Part shown: piece by piece, positions 35,773-44,078 of the stretch
How positions within the stretch are numbered: the first letter of the stretch is position 1
Layout of the letters: each line of letters starts with the position of its first letter
Origin: Streptomyces gardneri
GTDB taxonomy: Bacteria; Actinomycetota; Actinomycetes; Streptomycetales; Streptomycetaceae
Length of the DNA: 64,000 nt
Reading direction: 5' to 3'
Assembly: GCF_006539185.1 (NCBI RefSeq)
Contig: NZ_BJMN01000004.1
Coordinates: forward strand, 18,723-82,722
Translations under genes and position numbers: made by a program
The notes under the pieces: model-generated
The model's input: the letters and a program-made list of their open reading frames with translations, nothing else
Database searches by the model: none
What the model was told of the DNA's origin: nothing

Positions 35773-36582
35773 ATGACCACGAACGCAGGTCCGAGCACGA
35801 GCACGAGTACGAGTCCGAGCACGATTGCGAGTCCGAGTACGCGCCTGGGTACCGTCGTGTCCCCGCACGTCCTGGACAATCCGGCCTGGGCCGCGTTGTC
35901 CGGCCCGCACGCCGCCTTCGCCGAGCGGGCGGCCCGCCCCGAGACCGGCCTCTTCCCCTCCCGGGCCGCCCGCTATCCGTCGGACGTCTCGCCGTTCGCC
36001 GCCCTCGCGGACCCGGCCGACCCGGACTCCTGGGCCGACCTGCACAGGCTGATCGGCAACGGTGGGATCGCCACGCTCTCCGGCGTCCCGGCCCCGCCCG
36101 ACGGATGGGAGGCCGTCGGTACGGTCCTCGGCGTCCAGCTGGTCGACACCTCGCTGCGCGTCGAACCCGCCCCCGAGGCGGTGCGGCTCGGACCCGACGA
36201 CGTACCCGAGATCCTCGATCTGATCGGGCTCACGAAGCCCGGGCCGTTCCTGCCCCGCACCGTCGAGCTGGGCACGTACCTCGGCATCCGGCATCAGGGC
36301 AGGCTGATCGCGATGGCGGGGGAGCGGCTGCGGCCGCCCGGCTGGACCGAGATCAGCGCGGTGTGCACCCATCCCGAACACCGGGGCAGGGGGCTGGCGA
36401 CACGGCTGGTCCGCGCCGTCGCCGCGGGCATCCGGGAGCGCGGCGACGTCCCGTTCCTCCACACCTCCGCGAGCAACACGACGGCGATCCGACTGTACGA
36501 GTCGATCGGCTTCACCCTGCGTCGCCGCCCGTCCTTCACGGCGGTCCGCGCGCCCGGCAACACTTCTGCCAAGTCCTCTTAA
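35773..36582 (+). CDS. GNAT-family N-acetyltransferase
   Basis: 269 residues from ATG 35773. The GNAT acetyl-CoA site is clear: VCTHPEHRGRGLATRLVRAV, then FLHTSASNTTAIRLYESIGF near the C-terminus. The first ~75 residues form a separate, less typical domain. The extreme N-terminus is a Ser/Thr run (STSTSTSPST) from a 6-bp DNA repeat. It leads two LLM flavin oxidoreductase genes; such groups are common in actinobacteria and may handle sulfur- or nitrogen-containing compounds. The acceptor is unknown. Confidence 0.88.
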   Translation: MTTNAGPSTSTSTSPSTIASPSTRLGTVVSPHVLDNPAWAALSGPHAAFAERAARPETGLFPSRAARYPSDVSPFAALADPADPDSWADLHRLIGNGGIATLSGVPAPPDGWEAVGTVLGVQLVDTSLRVEPAPEAVRLGPDDVPEILDLIGLTKPGPFLPRTVELGTYLGIRHQGRLIAMAGERLRPPGWTEISAVCTHPEHRGRGLATRLVRAVAAGIRERGDVPFLHTSASNTTAIRLYESIGFTLRRRPSFTAVRAPGNTSAKSS

Positions 36583-36689
36583 TATTCCGGTCATTGTATG
36601 GCGCTGCTCTCGGGCGTAGCGTTTCGAAAAGATACTGGTGAAGGGCGCCTTTTCCCGCTCTCTCGTACGCCCTCACATTCGCGACGCGC

Positions 36690-36715
36690 ATCGGCCTCCT
36701 TTTCGTGCGGCCGAT
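36690..36715 (+). promoter_or_regulatory. hairpin just upstream of the LLM ribosome site
   Basis: ATCGGCC (36690-36696) pairs with GGCCGAT (36709-36715) around a 12-base loop, ending two bases before AGGAAGG and 20 bases before the ATG. It could be a leader attenuation structure or RNA processing site; no known riboswitch was recognised in 36583-36734. Confidence 0.4.
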
Positions 36716-36734
36716 CAGGAAGGCGTAATTCGAC

Positions 36735-37946
36735 ATGTCCGCATCCCCGCCCGAATCCGCACGCGCATCGGCGTCTTCCGAACCGCTGCACCTCGCCGTC
36801 GCGCTCGACGGCGCGGGCTGGCATCCTGCCGCCTGGCGCGAGCCGGGTGCCCGGCCCGGCGAGCTCTTCACGGCCCGCTACTGGTCCGACGTCGTGACCG
36901 AGGCCGAGGCCGGACTGCTCGACTTCGTCACCTTCGAGGACGCCCTCGCCCTCCAGTCGTCCTCGGCGGACGGGCCCGACGGGCGCACGGACCAGGTCCG
37001 CGGGCGGCTGGACGCGGTACTCACCGCCGCCCGCGTCGCCCCGCTGACCCGGCACATCGGCCTGGTCCCGACCGTGACCGCCACCCACACCGAGCCGTTC
37101 CACATATCCAAGGCGATCGCCACCCTGGACCACGTCAGCCGAGGACGTGCCGGTCTGAGCATCCAGGTCTCACAACTGGACCACGAGGCCCGGCACTTCG
37201 GACGCAGGGCGGTCTCGCTCCCCGACGCGGAGGCCTACGAGGAGGCCGCCGACCACGTCGAGGCGGTCCGCCGACTGTGGGACAGCTGGGACGACGACGC
37301 CGAGATCCGGGACGTGGCCACCGGCCGGTTCGTCGACCGCGACAAGCTGCACTACGTCGACTTCCAGGGCCGCCACTTCAGCGTCAGAGGGCCGTCGATC
37401 ACTCCCCGCCCGCCGCAGGGGCAACCCGTTGTCAGCGCGGCCAGCGCTGCCGGCACCGACACGGCGTACGGCCTCATCGCCCGGTCCACGGACGTCGGGT
37501 ACCTCGGCGTGCGCGACGCCGCCGGGGCCCGGGCCGCGGTCGCGGAGATCCGGCAGGCCAGGGAGTCCGCCGGGCTCTCGGCGCAGCCGCTGCACCTCTT
37601 CGCGGACCTCACCGTGTTCCTGGACGAGGACGCCCGGGCGGCCGACGCGCGCCGCAGTCGCCTCGACGCGCTCGCGGACGCCCCGTACAGCAGCGACACG
37701 GCGGTCTTCACCGGGACGCCCGCGGAGCTGGCGGACCTGCTCCAGGACTGGCGGTCGGCCGGTCTGTCGGGATTCCGGCTGCGACCGGGCGTGGTCGCCC
37801 ACGACCTGCCCGCGATCACCCAGGGCCTGGTACCGGAGCTCCAGCGGCGCGGGGTCTTCCGCCGCAGCTACGAGGCGGACACCCTGCGCGGGCTGCTGGG
37901 CCTGGAGCGCCCGGTCGGCCGCTATGCCGCCCACCCCGCCGCCTGA
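36735..37946 (+). CDS. LLM-class flavin-dependent oxidoreductase
   Basis: 403 residues. Luciferase-like TIM barrel with the motifs ARYWSDVVTEAEAGLLDFVTF, RHIGLVPTVTATHTEPFH and KAIATLDHVSRGRAGLSIQ, which place it among FMN-dependent monooxygenases. The C-terminus carries FRRSYEADTLRGLLGL. AGGAAGG lies upstream. It likely acts with the related protein at 37970, 23 bp downstream, each using reduced flavin from a reductase not in the window. Confidence 0.9.
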   Translation: MSASPPESARASASSEPLHLAVALDGAGWHPAAWREPGARPGELFTARYWSDVVTEAEAGLLDFVTFEDALALQSSSADGPDGRTDQVRGRLDAVLTAARVAPLTRHIGLVPTVTATHTEPFHISKAIATLDHVSRGRAGLSIQVSQLDHEARHFGRRAVSLPDAEAYEEAADHVEAVRRLWDSWDDDAEIRDVATGRFVDRDKLHYVDFQGRHFSVRGPSITPRPPQGQPVVSAASAAGTDTAYGLIARSTDVGYLGVRDAAGARAAVAEIRQARESAGLSAQPLHLFADLTVFLDEDARAADARRSRLDALADAPYSSDTAVFTGTPAELADLLQDWRSAGLSGFRLRPGVVAHDLPAITQGLVPELQRRGVFRRSYEADTLRGLLGLERPVGRYAAHPAA

Positions 37947-37969
37947 TCCCGGACCCGGAAGGACCCACC

Positions 37970-39328
37970 ATGAGCAGCAAGCCACTCAAGCGCATCCATC
38001 TCGCGGCCCACTTCCCCGGAGTCAACAACACCACCGTGTGGAGCGACCCGGCGGCCGGCAGCCACATCGACTTCGACTCGTTCATCCACTTCGCGCAGAC
38101 CGCCGAGCGAGCCAAGTTCGACTTCCTCTTCCTCGCCGAGGGGCTTCGGCTGCGCGAACAGGGCGGGAAGATCTACGACTTGGACGTCGTCGGACGCCCC
38201 GACACCTTCACGGTGCTCGCCGCCCTGGCGGCCGTCACCGAGCGGCTCGGGCTGACCGGCACCATCAACTCCACCTTCAACGAGCCCTACGAGGTGGCCC
38301 GCCAGTTCGCCTCACTGGACCACCTCTCCGAAGGCCGGGCCGCATGGAACGTCGTCACCTCCTGGGACGCCTTCACCGGCGAGAACTTCCGGCGCGGCGG
38401 CTACCTGCCGCGTGAGGAGCGCTACTCCCGCGCGAAGGAGTTCCTGGCGACCGCGACGGAGCTGTTCGACTCCTGGGACGGCTCGGAGGTCGTCGCCGAC
38501 CCCGCGTCGGGCACCTTCCTGAGGGACGCGAAGGCCGGGGCCTTCACCCACCACGGACAGCATGTCGACATCGAGGGCCACTTCAACGTGCCGCGCAGCC
38601 CGCAGGGCCGGCCGGTGATCTTCCAGGCGGGCGACTCCGACGAGGGCCGGGAGTTCGCCGCTTCCCAGGCCGACGCGATCTTCGGCCGGCACGCGACGCT
38701 CGACGAGGGCCGGGAGTTCTACGCCGACGTCAAGGGCCGCCTTCCCCGGTACGGCCGCTCAGCGGACGAGCTGAAGATCCTGCCGGCGGCCACCTTCGTC
38801 CTCGGCGACACCGACGCCGAGGCGCACGAGATCGCCCATGAGGTCCGCCGCCTCCAGGTCAGCGGCCAGACCGCGATCAAATACCTGGAACACGTCTGGA
38901 ACCGGGACCTGTCCGCCTACGACCCGGACGGCCCGCTGCCCGACATCGACCCCGAGGTCGGCGAGAACACGATCGCCCTCGGCCGGGCGAGCGTCCGCCA
39001 GTTCAGCGACCCGCTCGACACCGCCCGGCAGTGGCGCGAGCTCGCCGAGGCCAAGAACCTGTCGATCCGCGAGCTCGTCATCGCGACCACGTCCCGGCAG
39101 ACCTTCGTGGGCTCCGCCGCCACGGTCGCCGAGACGATCAACGACCTGGTGCAGGCGGACGCGGCCGACGGGTTCATCCTGGTCCCCCACATCACGCCGG
39201 GCGGCCTGGACGAGTTCGCGGACACCGTCGTCCCGCTGCTCCAGGAGCGCGGCGTCTTCCGCTCCGAGTACGAGGGCGTGACCCTCCGCGACCACCTCGG
39301 GCTCTCGACGCCCGGCACCGGGCGGTGA
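37970..39328 (+). CDS. NtaA/SnaA/DszA-family FMN-dependent monooxygenase
   Basis: 452 residues, ATG with GGAAGG upstream. NtaA/SnaA/DszA pattern: KRIHLAAHFPGVNNTTVW, FDSFIHFAQTAERAKFDFLF, GLTGTINSTFNEPYEVARQ and WNVVTSWDAFTGENFRRGG, followed by SPQGRPVIFQAGDSDEGREFA. Known relatives oxidise nitrilotriacetate, pristinamycin precursors, dibenzothiophene sulfone or alkyl-sulfur compounds with FMNH2. With the GNAT and the other LLM gene this suggests scavenging of an organosulfur or amine substrate. Length is normal for the family. Confidence 0.92.
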   Translation: MSSKPLKRIHLAAHFPGVNNTTVWSDPAAGSHIDFDSFIHFAQTAERAKFDFLFLAEGLRLREQGGKIYDLDVVGRPDTFTVLAALAAVTERLGLTGTINSTFNEPYEVARQFASLDHLSEGRAAWNVVTSWDAFTGENFRRGGYLPREERYSRAKEFLATATELFDSWDGSEVVADPASGTFLRDAKAGAFTHHGQHVDIEGHFNVPRSPQGRPVIFQAGDSDEGREFAASQADAIFGRHATLDEGREFYADVKGRLPRYGRSADELKILPAATFVLGDTDAEAHEIAHEVRRLQVSGQTAIKYLEHVWNRDLSAYDPDGPLPDIDPEVGENTIALGRASVRQFSDPLDTARQWRELAEAKNLSIRELVIATTSRQTFVGSAATVAETINDLVQADAADGFILVPHITPGGLDEFADTVVPLLQERGVFRSEYEGVTLRDHLGLSTPGTGR

Positions 39329-39586
39329 GCCTGTACGCCTCGCCGGTCCGTTGACCCGTCGAACGGTTCGGCGGTTGGCAACAGTACGTTTCCACCGTGG
39401 CAGCGATTTCTGGCCAACATCCCGACACTTTCGACCCTCCGCACAACCGGGCATCCGGTCCCCTCATCTCTCCGCACGGGCGCAGCGAGTGCCTGTCACC
39501 GCTCCGGCCGGACGTGTTCACGTCCCGCCGGACCGGGTGGCCCGCTGTCCGCTTCCTTGTCACAGCATTCGGAGAACGAGGGATCG

Positions 39587-41338
39587 ATGACCACTACGCG
39601 CACCACTCGGCTGCGGCGTCCGCTGCTCGCCGGTACCACGGCTGTCGCCGCCATGGCCGTGACCGTCGGCTTCATGGCCGCCACGCCGGACCAGGCGAAG
39701 GCAGCGACGGGGCCCAAGCTGAGTCTCATCGCGGCGACCGACTCGGTCACGCTCACCTCGTGGAAGGAGGAGCCCGGCGTCTACCTGGACCTGGGCACCT
39801 ACCTGACCGCGGAGGGAACACCGCTGGAGTTCAAGGTGACCCGGAAGTCCTACAAGGACCCGGTGACCATCACCCAGACCGTGTTCCAGGGCGGCAGGGC
39901 CAAGACCAAGACGCTGCCGCCGGGCACCGTGAAGGACTTCTCCGGGCTGCCCGGCTTCGCGGAGATCACGATCACCGACAACACGGGCAAGAAGGTCGTC
40001 AGCAAGACGGAGAGCTTCTGCCCGAACAACGCCAGCGGACGGGTCCGACCCGACGCGCCCTCCACCTCGAAGTATCCGGAGAGCTGCCCCACCAACGCCT
40101 TCACCCTCGGTTCCGTGTGGGGCGTCGAGAAGGGGTGGGCCGCCAACACCTACGGCGGTTCCTACACCCAGCCGGTGAAGCTCGCCGCCGGCACGTACAC
40201 GGCCAAGATCGGGGTCGCCAAGAAGTACCGCGACCTCCTCGGGATCGCCGACAAGCCCGCCACCGTGAAGCTCACCATCCAGGAGCGCAGCTGGGAGGAC
40301 GGCGCCGGCGCCGAACCCGCCCGGTCCGCCGCCGCCGGGGGACACGCCGGGCACGGCGCTGCCCACCAGGCCCCGGCCGGTCACGCCGGGCACGGGGCGG
40401 GACACGCTCCGACCCCCGCCCAGGCCGGCGCACCGGAGACCAGCGGCGCGGGTCCCTCGTACAACGTGGGCCACGGGCCGCTGAAGGCCGCGCCCCCGGC
40501 CGTGCCGTGGGCGGTGAAGCGGCAGCAGGCCGCACGTGCCGACATGCAGGCCGGTGACACCGCCGGGCAGACCGACGGCTCGCGCCAGGCGCCCGCCCTC
40601 ACGCCGCGGTCCCAGCGGCCCAGCGGGACTCCCACCGTCCCGAACGTCCCCAAGCCCGACCTGCGGTCGCTGCCGGCCTACGGCATCACCATCAGCGACG
40701 GCGGCCAGAACGTCCCGGGCAAGGACTACCTGGCGTTCAGCGCCAACGTGTGGAACGCCGGTCCGGCCCAGCTCGTGGTGGACGGCTTCCGCTCGCCCGG
40801 CAAGGCCAAGATGGACGCCTACCAGTACTTCTACGACGCCGCGGGCAAGCAGGTCGGCTACACCCCGACCGGCACCATGGAGTGGGACCCGCGTCCCGGC
40901 CACGTGCACTGGCACTTCACCGACTTCGCCAGCTACCGGCTTCTGAAGGCGGACAAGAAGGAAGCGGTGCGCAGCGGCAAGGAGGCCTTCTGCCTGGCCA
41001 ACACCGACGCCGTCGACTACACGGTGAAGAACGCCAACTGGCACCCGTTCAACACCGACCTGTCCACCGCCTGCGGCCAGGAGAACTCCATCTCCGTCCG
41101 CGAGGTGCTGGACGTCGGCTCCGGCGACACCTACACCCAGGACCTGCCGGGCCAGTCGTTCGACATCACGGACGTGCCCAACGGCACCTACTACATCCAG
41201 GTGCTGGCCAATCCGGCCAAGCGACTGAAGGAGACCAACCTCGACAACAACAGCGCCCTGCGGAAGATCGTCCTCGGCGGCGCACCCGGCCGACGGACCG
41301 TGACCGTCCCCGCGCACGACCTCGTGAACGCGAACTGA
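39587..41338 (+). CDS. secreted lysyl-oxidase-family protein
   Basis: 583 residues from ATG 39587, with GGAGAACGAGGG upstream. An Arg-Arg signal peptide (TTRLRRPLLAG then a hydrophobic run to QAKAA) directs export. The N-terminal ~220 residues are a beta-rich domain; a linker of GHAGHG-like His/Gly repeats follows; the C-terminal ~200 residues are the lysyl-oxidase domain with the copper motif PGHVHWHFTDFASYRL. Lysyl oxidases deaminate peptidyl lysine using copper and a quinone cofactor. The His-rich linker may help copper loading. It ends at a strong hairpin. Secreted or wall-associated action is likely. Confidence 0.9.
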   Translation: MTTTRTTRLRRPLLAGTTAVAAMAVTVGFMAATPDQAKAATGPKLSLIAATDSVTLTSWKEEPGVYLDLGTYLTAEGTPLEFKVTRKSYKDPVTITQTVFQGGRAKTKTLPPGTVKDFSGLPGFAEITITDNTGKKVVSKTESFCPNNASGRVRPDAPSTSKYPESCPTNAFTLGSVWGVEKGWAANTYGGSYTQPVKLAAGTYTAKIGVAKKYRDLLGIADKPATVKLTIQERSWEDGAGAEPARSAAAGGHAGHGAAHQAPAGHAGHGAGHAPTPAQAGAPETSGAGPSYNVGHGPLKAAPPAVPWAVKRQQAARADMQAGDTAGQTDGSRQAPALTPRSQRPSGTPTVPNVPKPDLRSLPAYGITISDGGQNVPGKDYLAFSANVWNAGPAQLVVDGFRSPGKAKMDAYQYFYDAAGKQVGYTPTGTMEWDPRPGHVHWHFTDFASYRLLKADKKEAVRSGKEAFCLANTDAVDYTVKNANWHPFNTDLSTACGQENSISVREVLDVGSGDTYTQDLPGQSFDITDVPNGTYYIQVLANPAKRLKETNLDNNSALRKIVLGGAPGRRTVTVPAHDLVNAN

Positions 41339-41347
41339 CCTGAGAGC

Positions 41348-41375
41348 GGGTGGCACAGCAGCCGCTGTGCCACCC
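41348..41375 (+). terminator. strong hairpin terminator after the lysyl-oxidase gene
   Basis: GGGTGGCACAGC (41348-41359), loop AGCC, GCTGTGCCACCC (41364-41375): a perfect 12-bp stem nine bases after the stop codon. It separates the lysyl-oxidase gene from the RiPP locus. Confidence 0.9.
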
Positions 41376-41443
41376 GGGTGAGCGTCGGCGCGGCGCTCGC
41401 AGCGCGGGGCTGTACGGGGTCGGCGATCGGCCAGGATACGGCC

Positions 41444-43756
41444 GTGATTGTTCGCGAGGAACCTGTCGTGGACGGCTCGGATCCGGACCGGTCCGACCCC
41501 GTACGGCTTCAGCTGTTGCGCCTGCTCTTCACCCTGGCCGACACGGAGAAGGCCCGCCGCGCCAAGGAGGACCCACTGCCCCCGACGGCAGGGGACCACG
41601 ATGCCGCACGGTCGACGACCGCCGGTGGGCTCGGGGCCGCCGTCACCGCGAGCATGGCTGCTCTCGGGAACGCGGAGCTGGAGCGGGAGCACCGACGGCT
41701 GGCCAGGTGCTTCCTCCAGGAGGTCGACCGGCTCATCGCGGGATCCGGCAGCCTCCCCGGCCAACGCGTCGACTTCCCGGGGCTCGCGGCCCGGGAAGCG
41801 CAGACGAAGGGGACGGACACCACCGGCGCCCGGGTGGCGCTGGTCTCGCTGCCGTGGATGTCACCCACCCTGCCGTCGATCCAGCTGGCGACGCTCGCGT
41901 CGGCACTGCGACAGGAGGGCGTCGCGACCGACGTCCACGAGATGTACGTCGACTACGCGGCACGCATCGGACTCAACCTCTACAACGTCCTGGGCAACCT
42001 GCTCGGCCCGCTGCCGGAGTGGATCTTCTCCCAGCACTACTACGGGCCCGAGCACGGCGACCACCTCACGGACATGCTGGAACAGCGTCCGCTGGGCGTC
42101 GGCTTCCCGTGGCCGGAGCTCGCCGACACGATCCTGGCAGCGCTGGCACCCGTCACCGAGGAGTACCTGGCCGACCTCGTCGACGAGGTCGACTGGTCCG
42201 CGTACGACGTGGTCGGCTTCTCGCTGACGATCTCCCAGCTCGGCGCCTCGATGGCGTTCGCGCGGCGGCTCAAGCGCGCGTACCCCTCCCTGCGCATCGT
42301 GTTCGGCGGGTCGCAGTGCGCGGGTCCCATGGGCAGCACGATCATGCGGATCTGCCCGTACGTCGACGCGGTCGTGCACGTCGAGGGCGAGCAGGTACTG
42401 GGCGAGCTGGTGCGGCGGTTCCGCGACGGCCGCTCGCTGAGCGGCCTGGCGGGAGTGAGCCGGCGGACCGAGGACGGCGAGGTGGTGACCGCTCCCGCAG
42501 CGGAGCTGGTCGTGGCGGGCAGCCGGAAGCTGGACCTGGACTACGACGCCTACTTCCACCGGCTTGCGCGCCTCGGGCTGACGGAGAAGATGAACCCGTG
42601 GCTGCCCTTCGAGAGCAGCCGCGGCTGCTGGTACGGGCAGAAGGTGCAGTGCACGTTCTGCGGCCTCCACGACATCATGGACTTCCGGGCCTGGGACGCG
42701 GACGTCGTCCTGGCGCAGTTGGAGAGCCTCCAGAAGCGCTACGGCGTGGGGCGCTTCTACTCCATGGACCTCATCATGCCCCGGGAGTACCTGCGGAACC
42801 TCCTCCCCGAGATCGCCGCGCGCGGCCACGACTGGATGTTCTTCTACGAGATCAAGGCGAACATGCGGCGCAGCGAGCTGGAGACGCTCGCCGCAGCCGG
42901 GGTCCGCTGGGTGCAGCCGGGCATCGAGAGCCTCGACGCCGACCTCCTGTCGCTGATGCGCAAGGGAGTCAAGCCGTACCAGAACGTTCAGCTGCTCAAG
43001 TGGTGCCAGGAGCTGGGCATCTACTGCGGCTGGAACCTGCTGTTCGGTCTTCCGGGGGAGGGTCAGGCGTCCTACACGCGGATGGCGGAGCTCATTCCCA
43101 AGCTCACGCACCTCCAGCCACCGTCCGGGGGCGGCCGGTTCCAACTGCACCGCTTCAGCCCGTACTTCGAGCAGCCGGAAGCCCACGGGGTGCGGTGGGA
43201 GGGGGCGCACCGGATGTTCGCGTACGCCTTCCCCGTCGACCAGGCGGACCTGGACCAGCTCGTCTACCTCCACGACTTCACGCTGGACCCGTCGTTGGGC
43301 GCTCCCGTGGACACCTCGGAGGTGGAGGCGGCGGTCGTGGAGTGGCGGCGGGCCAACCAGGCGGGCGCGCGCCTCGACTTCATCGAACGGCCCGACGAGG
43401 AGGGTGTCATCGTCGATCACCGCGACGTCGAGAGCCCGCCCGTCCGGTATCCCCTCGACCGGTCCGGAAGCGCGCTGTACCGGCACCTCGATGCCGGTGT
43501 GGCGGAGAGACTGCTCGCCGAGAAGTTCCGGGACGAGGACCGCGACGCGTTCGAGGCGCTCGGCGGGGCGAGCGGGCTGGCGGAGCTGGTCGAACAGTGG
43601 CTGTCGGACGGCCTGGTGATCCGCATCGACGGGAAGATCCTCGCCGTCGCCCTCCGCGCGAGCCGGATGGCGGAGCGGAATCCCGAGCCGGTAGAGGCCC
43701 TGGTCGGGACGGTGCCCGAGGCTCCTCTCGACACCCGGACAGCAGTGATGGCGTAG
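41444..43756 (+). CDS. cobalamin-binding radical SAM RiPP-maturation protein (TIGR03975-like)
   Basis: 770 residues from GTG 41444; an in-frame GTG at 41378 is three bases after the terminator hairpin and less likely. A B12-binding-type Rossmann region lies at about 100-320 (ARVALVSLPWMSPTLPSIQ; VVGFSLTISQLGAS; RIVFGGSQCAG). The radical SAM core follows with ESSRGCWYGQKVQCTFCG: Cys395, Cys403 and Cys406 in the CX7CX2C spacing of RiPP maturation radical SAM protein 1. Then FYEIKANMRRSEL, GIESLDADLL and LLFGLPGE. Relatives methylate unactivated carbons of peptides. The last ~130 residues are a separate accessory domain. Partner substrate: the peptide encoded 31 bp downstream. Confidence 0.9.
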   Translation: MIVREEPVVDGSDPDRSDPVRLQLLRLLFTLADTEKARRAKEDPLPPTAGDHDAARSTTAGGLGAAVTASMAALGNAELEREHRRLARCFLQEVDRLIAGSGSLPGQRVDFPGLAAREAQTKGTDTTGARVALVSLPWMSPTLPSIQLATLASALRQEGVATDVHEMYVDYAARIGLNLYNVLGNLLGPLPEWIFSQHYYGPEHGDHLTDMLEQRPLGVGFPWPELADTILAALAPVTEEYLADLVDEVDWSAYDVVGFSLTISQLGASMAFARRLKRAYPSLRIVFGGSQCAGPMGSTIMRICPYVDAVVHVEGEQVLGELVRRFRDGRSLSGLAGVSRRTEDGEVVTAPAAELVVAGSRKLDLDYDAYFHRLARLGLTEKMNPWLPFESSRGCWYGQKVQCTFCGLHDIMDFRAWDADVVLAQLESLQKRYGVGRFYSMDLIMPREYLRNLLPEIAARGHDWMFFYEIKANMRRSELETLAAAGVRWVQPGIESLDADLLSLMRKGVKPYQNVQLLKWCQELGIYCGWNLLFGLPGEGQASYTRMAELIPKLTHLQPPSGGGRFQLHRFSPYFEQPEAHGVRWEGAHRMFAYAFPVDQADLDQLVYLHDFTLDPSLGAPVDTSEVEAAVVEWRRANQAGARLDFIERPDEEGVIVDHRDVESPPVRYPLDRSGSALYRHLDAGVAERLLAEKFRDEDRDAFEALGGASGLAELVEQWLSDGLVIRIDGKILAVALRASRMAERNPEPVEALVGTVPEAPLDTRTAVMA

Positions 43757-43787
43757 TCGATCTTCGTTCCCACGAGCAGGAGGAATC

Positions 43788-44078
43788 ATGGCCTACGAGC
43801 CGAGCGAGCCCAGCGAGCAGGACGCGCAGCGCGAAACCGAACAGGCGATTCTCGATGTCATCCGGACGATGCGCGAGGACCCCGAGCAGTACAAGTCCGT
43901 CATCCGCGAGCTGGAGGCGATGAAGACGGACGAGGAGCGGGCGCACCGGCTGATCAGCTTCGCGACCGGCGAGCGTGAGCTGGCCGCCCTCCTCCCGGCC
44001 CGGTCCGGGGCGGATGCGGAGGCGGCCAGCCCCACGATCACCACGGTGACCGTGACCACCGTCCTGGTGGAGTGCTGA
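43788..44078 (+). CDS. RiPP precursor peptide with Thr/Val-rich core ending in Cys
   Basis: 96 residues, ATG with a strong AGGAGG five bases ahead. The first ~75 residues are charged and helical (QAILDVIRTMREDPEQY, ELEAMKTDEERAHRLISFA), like a RiPP leader. After GADAEAASP the last 14 residues are TITTVTVTTVLVEC: six Thr (83, 85, 86, 88, 90, 91), four Val, one Ile, one Leu, one Glu and the only Cys (96). This suits dehydration of Thr to Dhb by the downstream kinase-lyase, C-methylation of beta-branched residues by the radical SAM enzyme, and possibly a ring to Cys96. The stop overlaps the next gene's start. Confidence 0.85.
   Translation: MAYEPSEPSEQDAQRETEQAILDVIRTMREDPEQYKSVIRELEAMKTDEERAHRLISFATGERELAALLPARSGADAEAASPTITTVTVTTVLVEC

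Noticed and set aside
41378..41443. Upstream GTG start for the radical SAM protein
   Set aside because: It begins three bases after a perfect 12-bp terminator stem and has no ribosome site; the 22 added residues do not look like the family.
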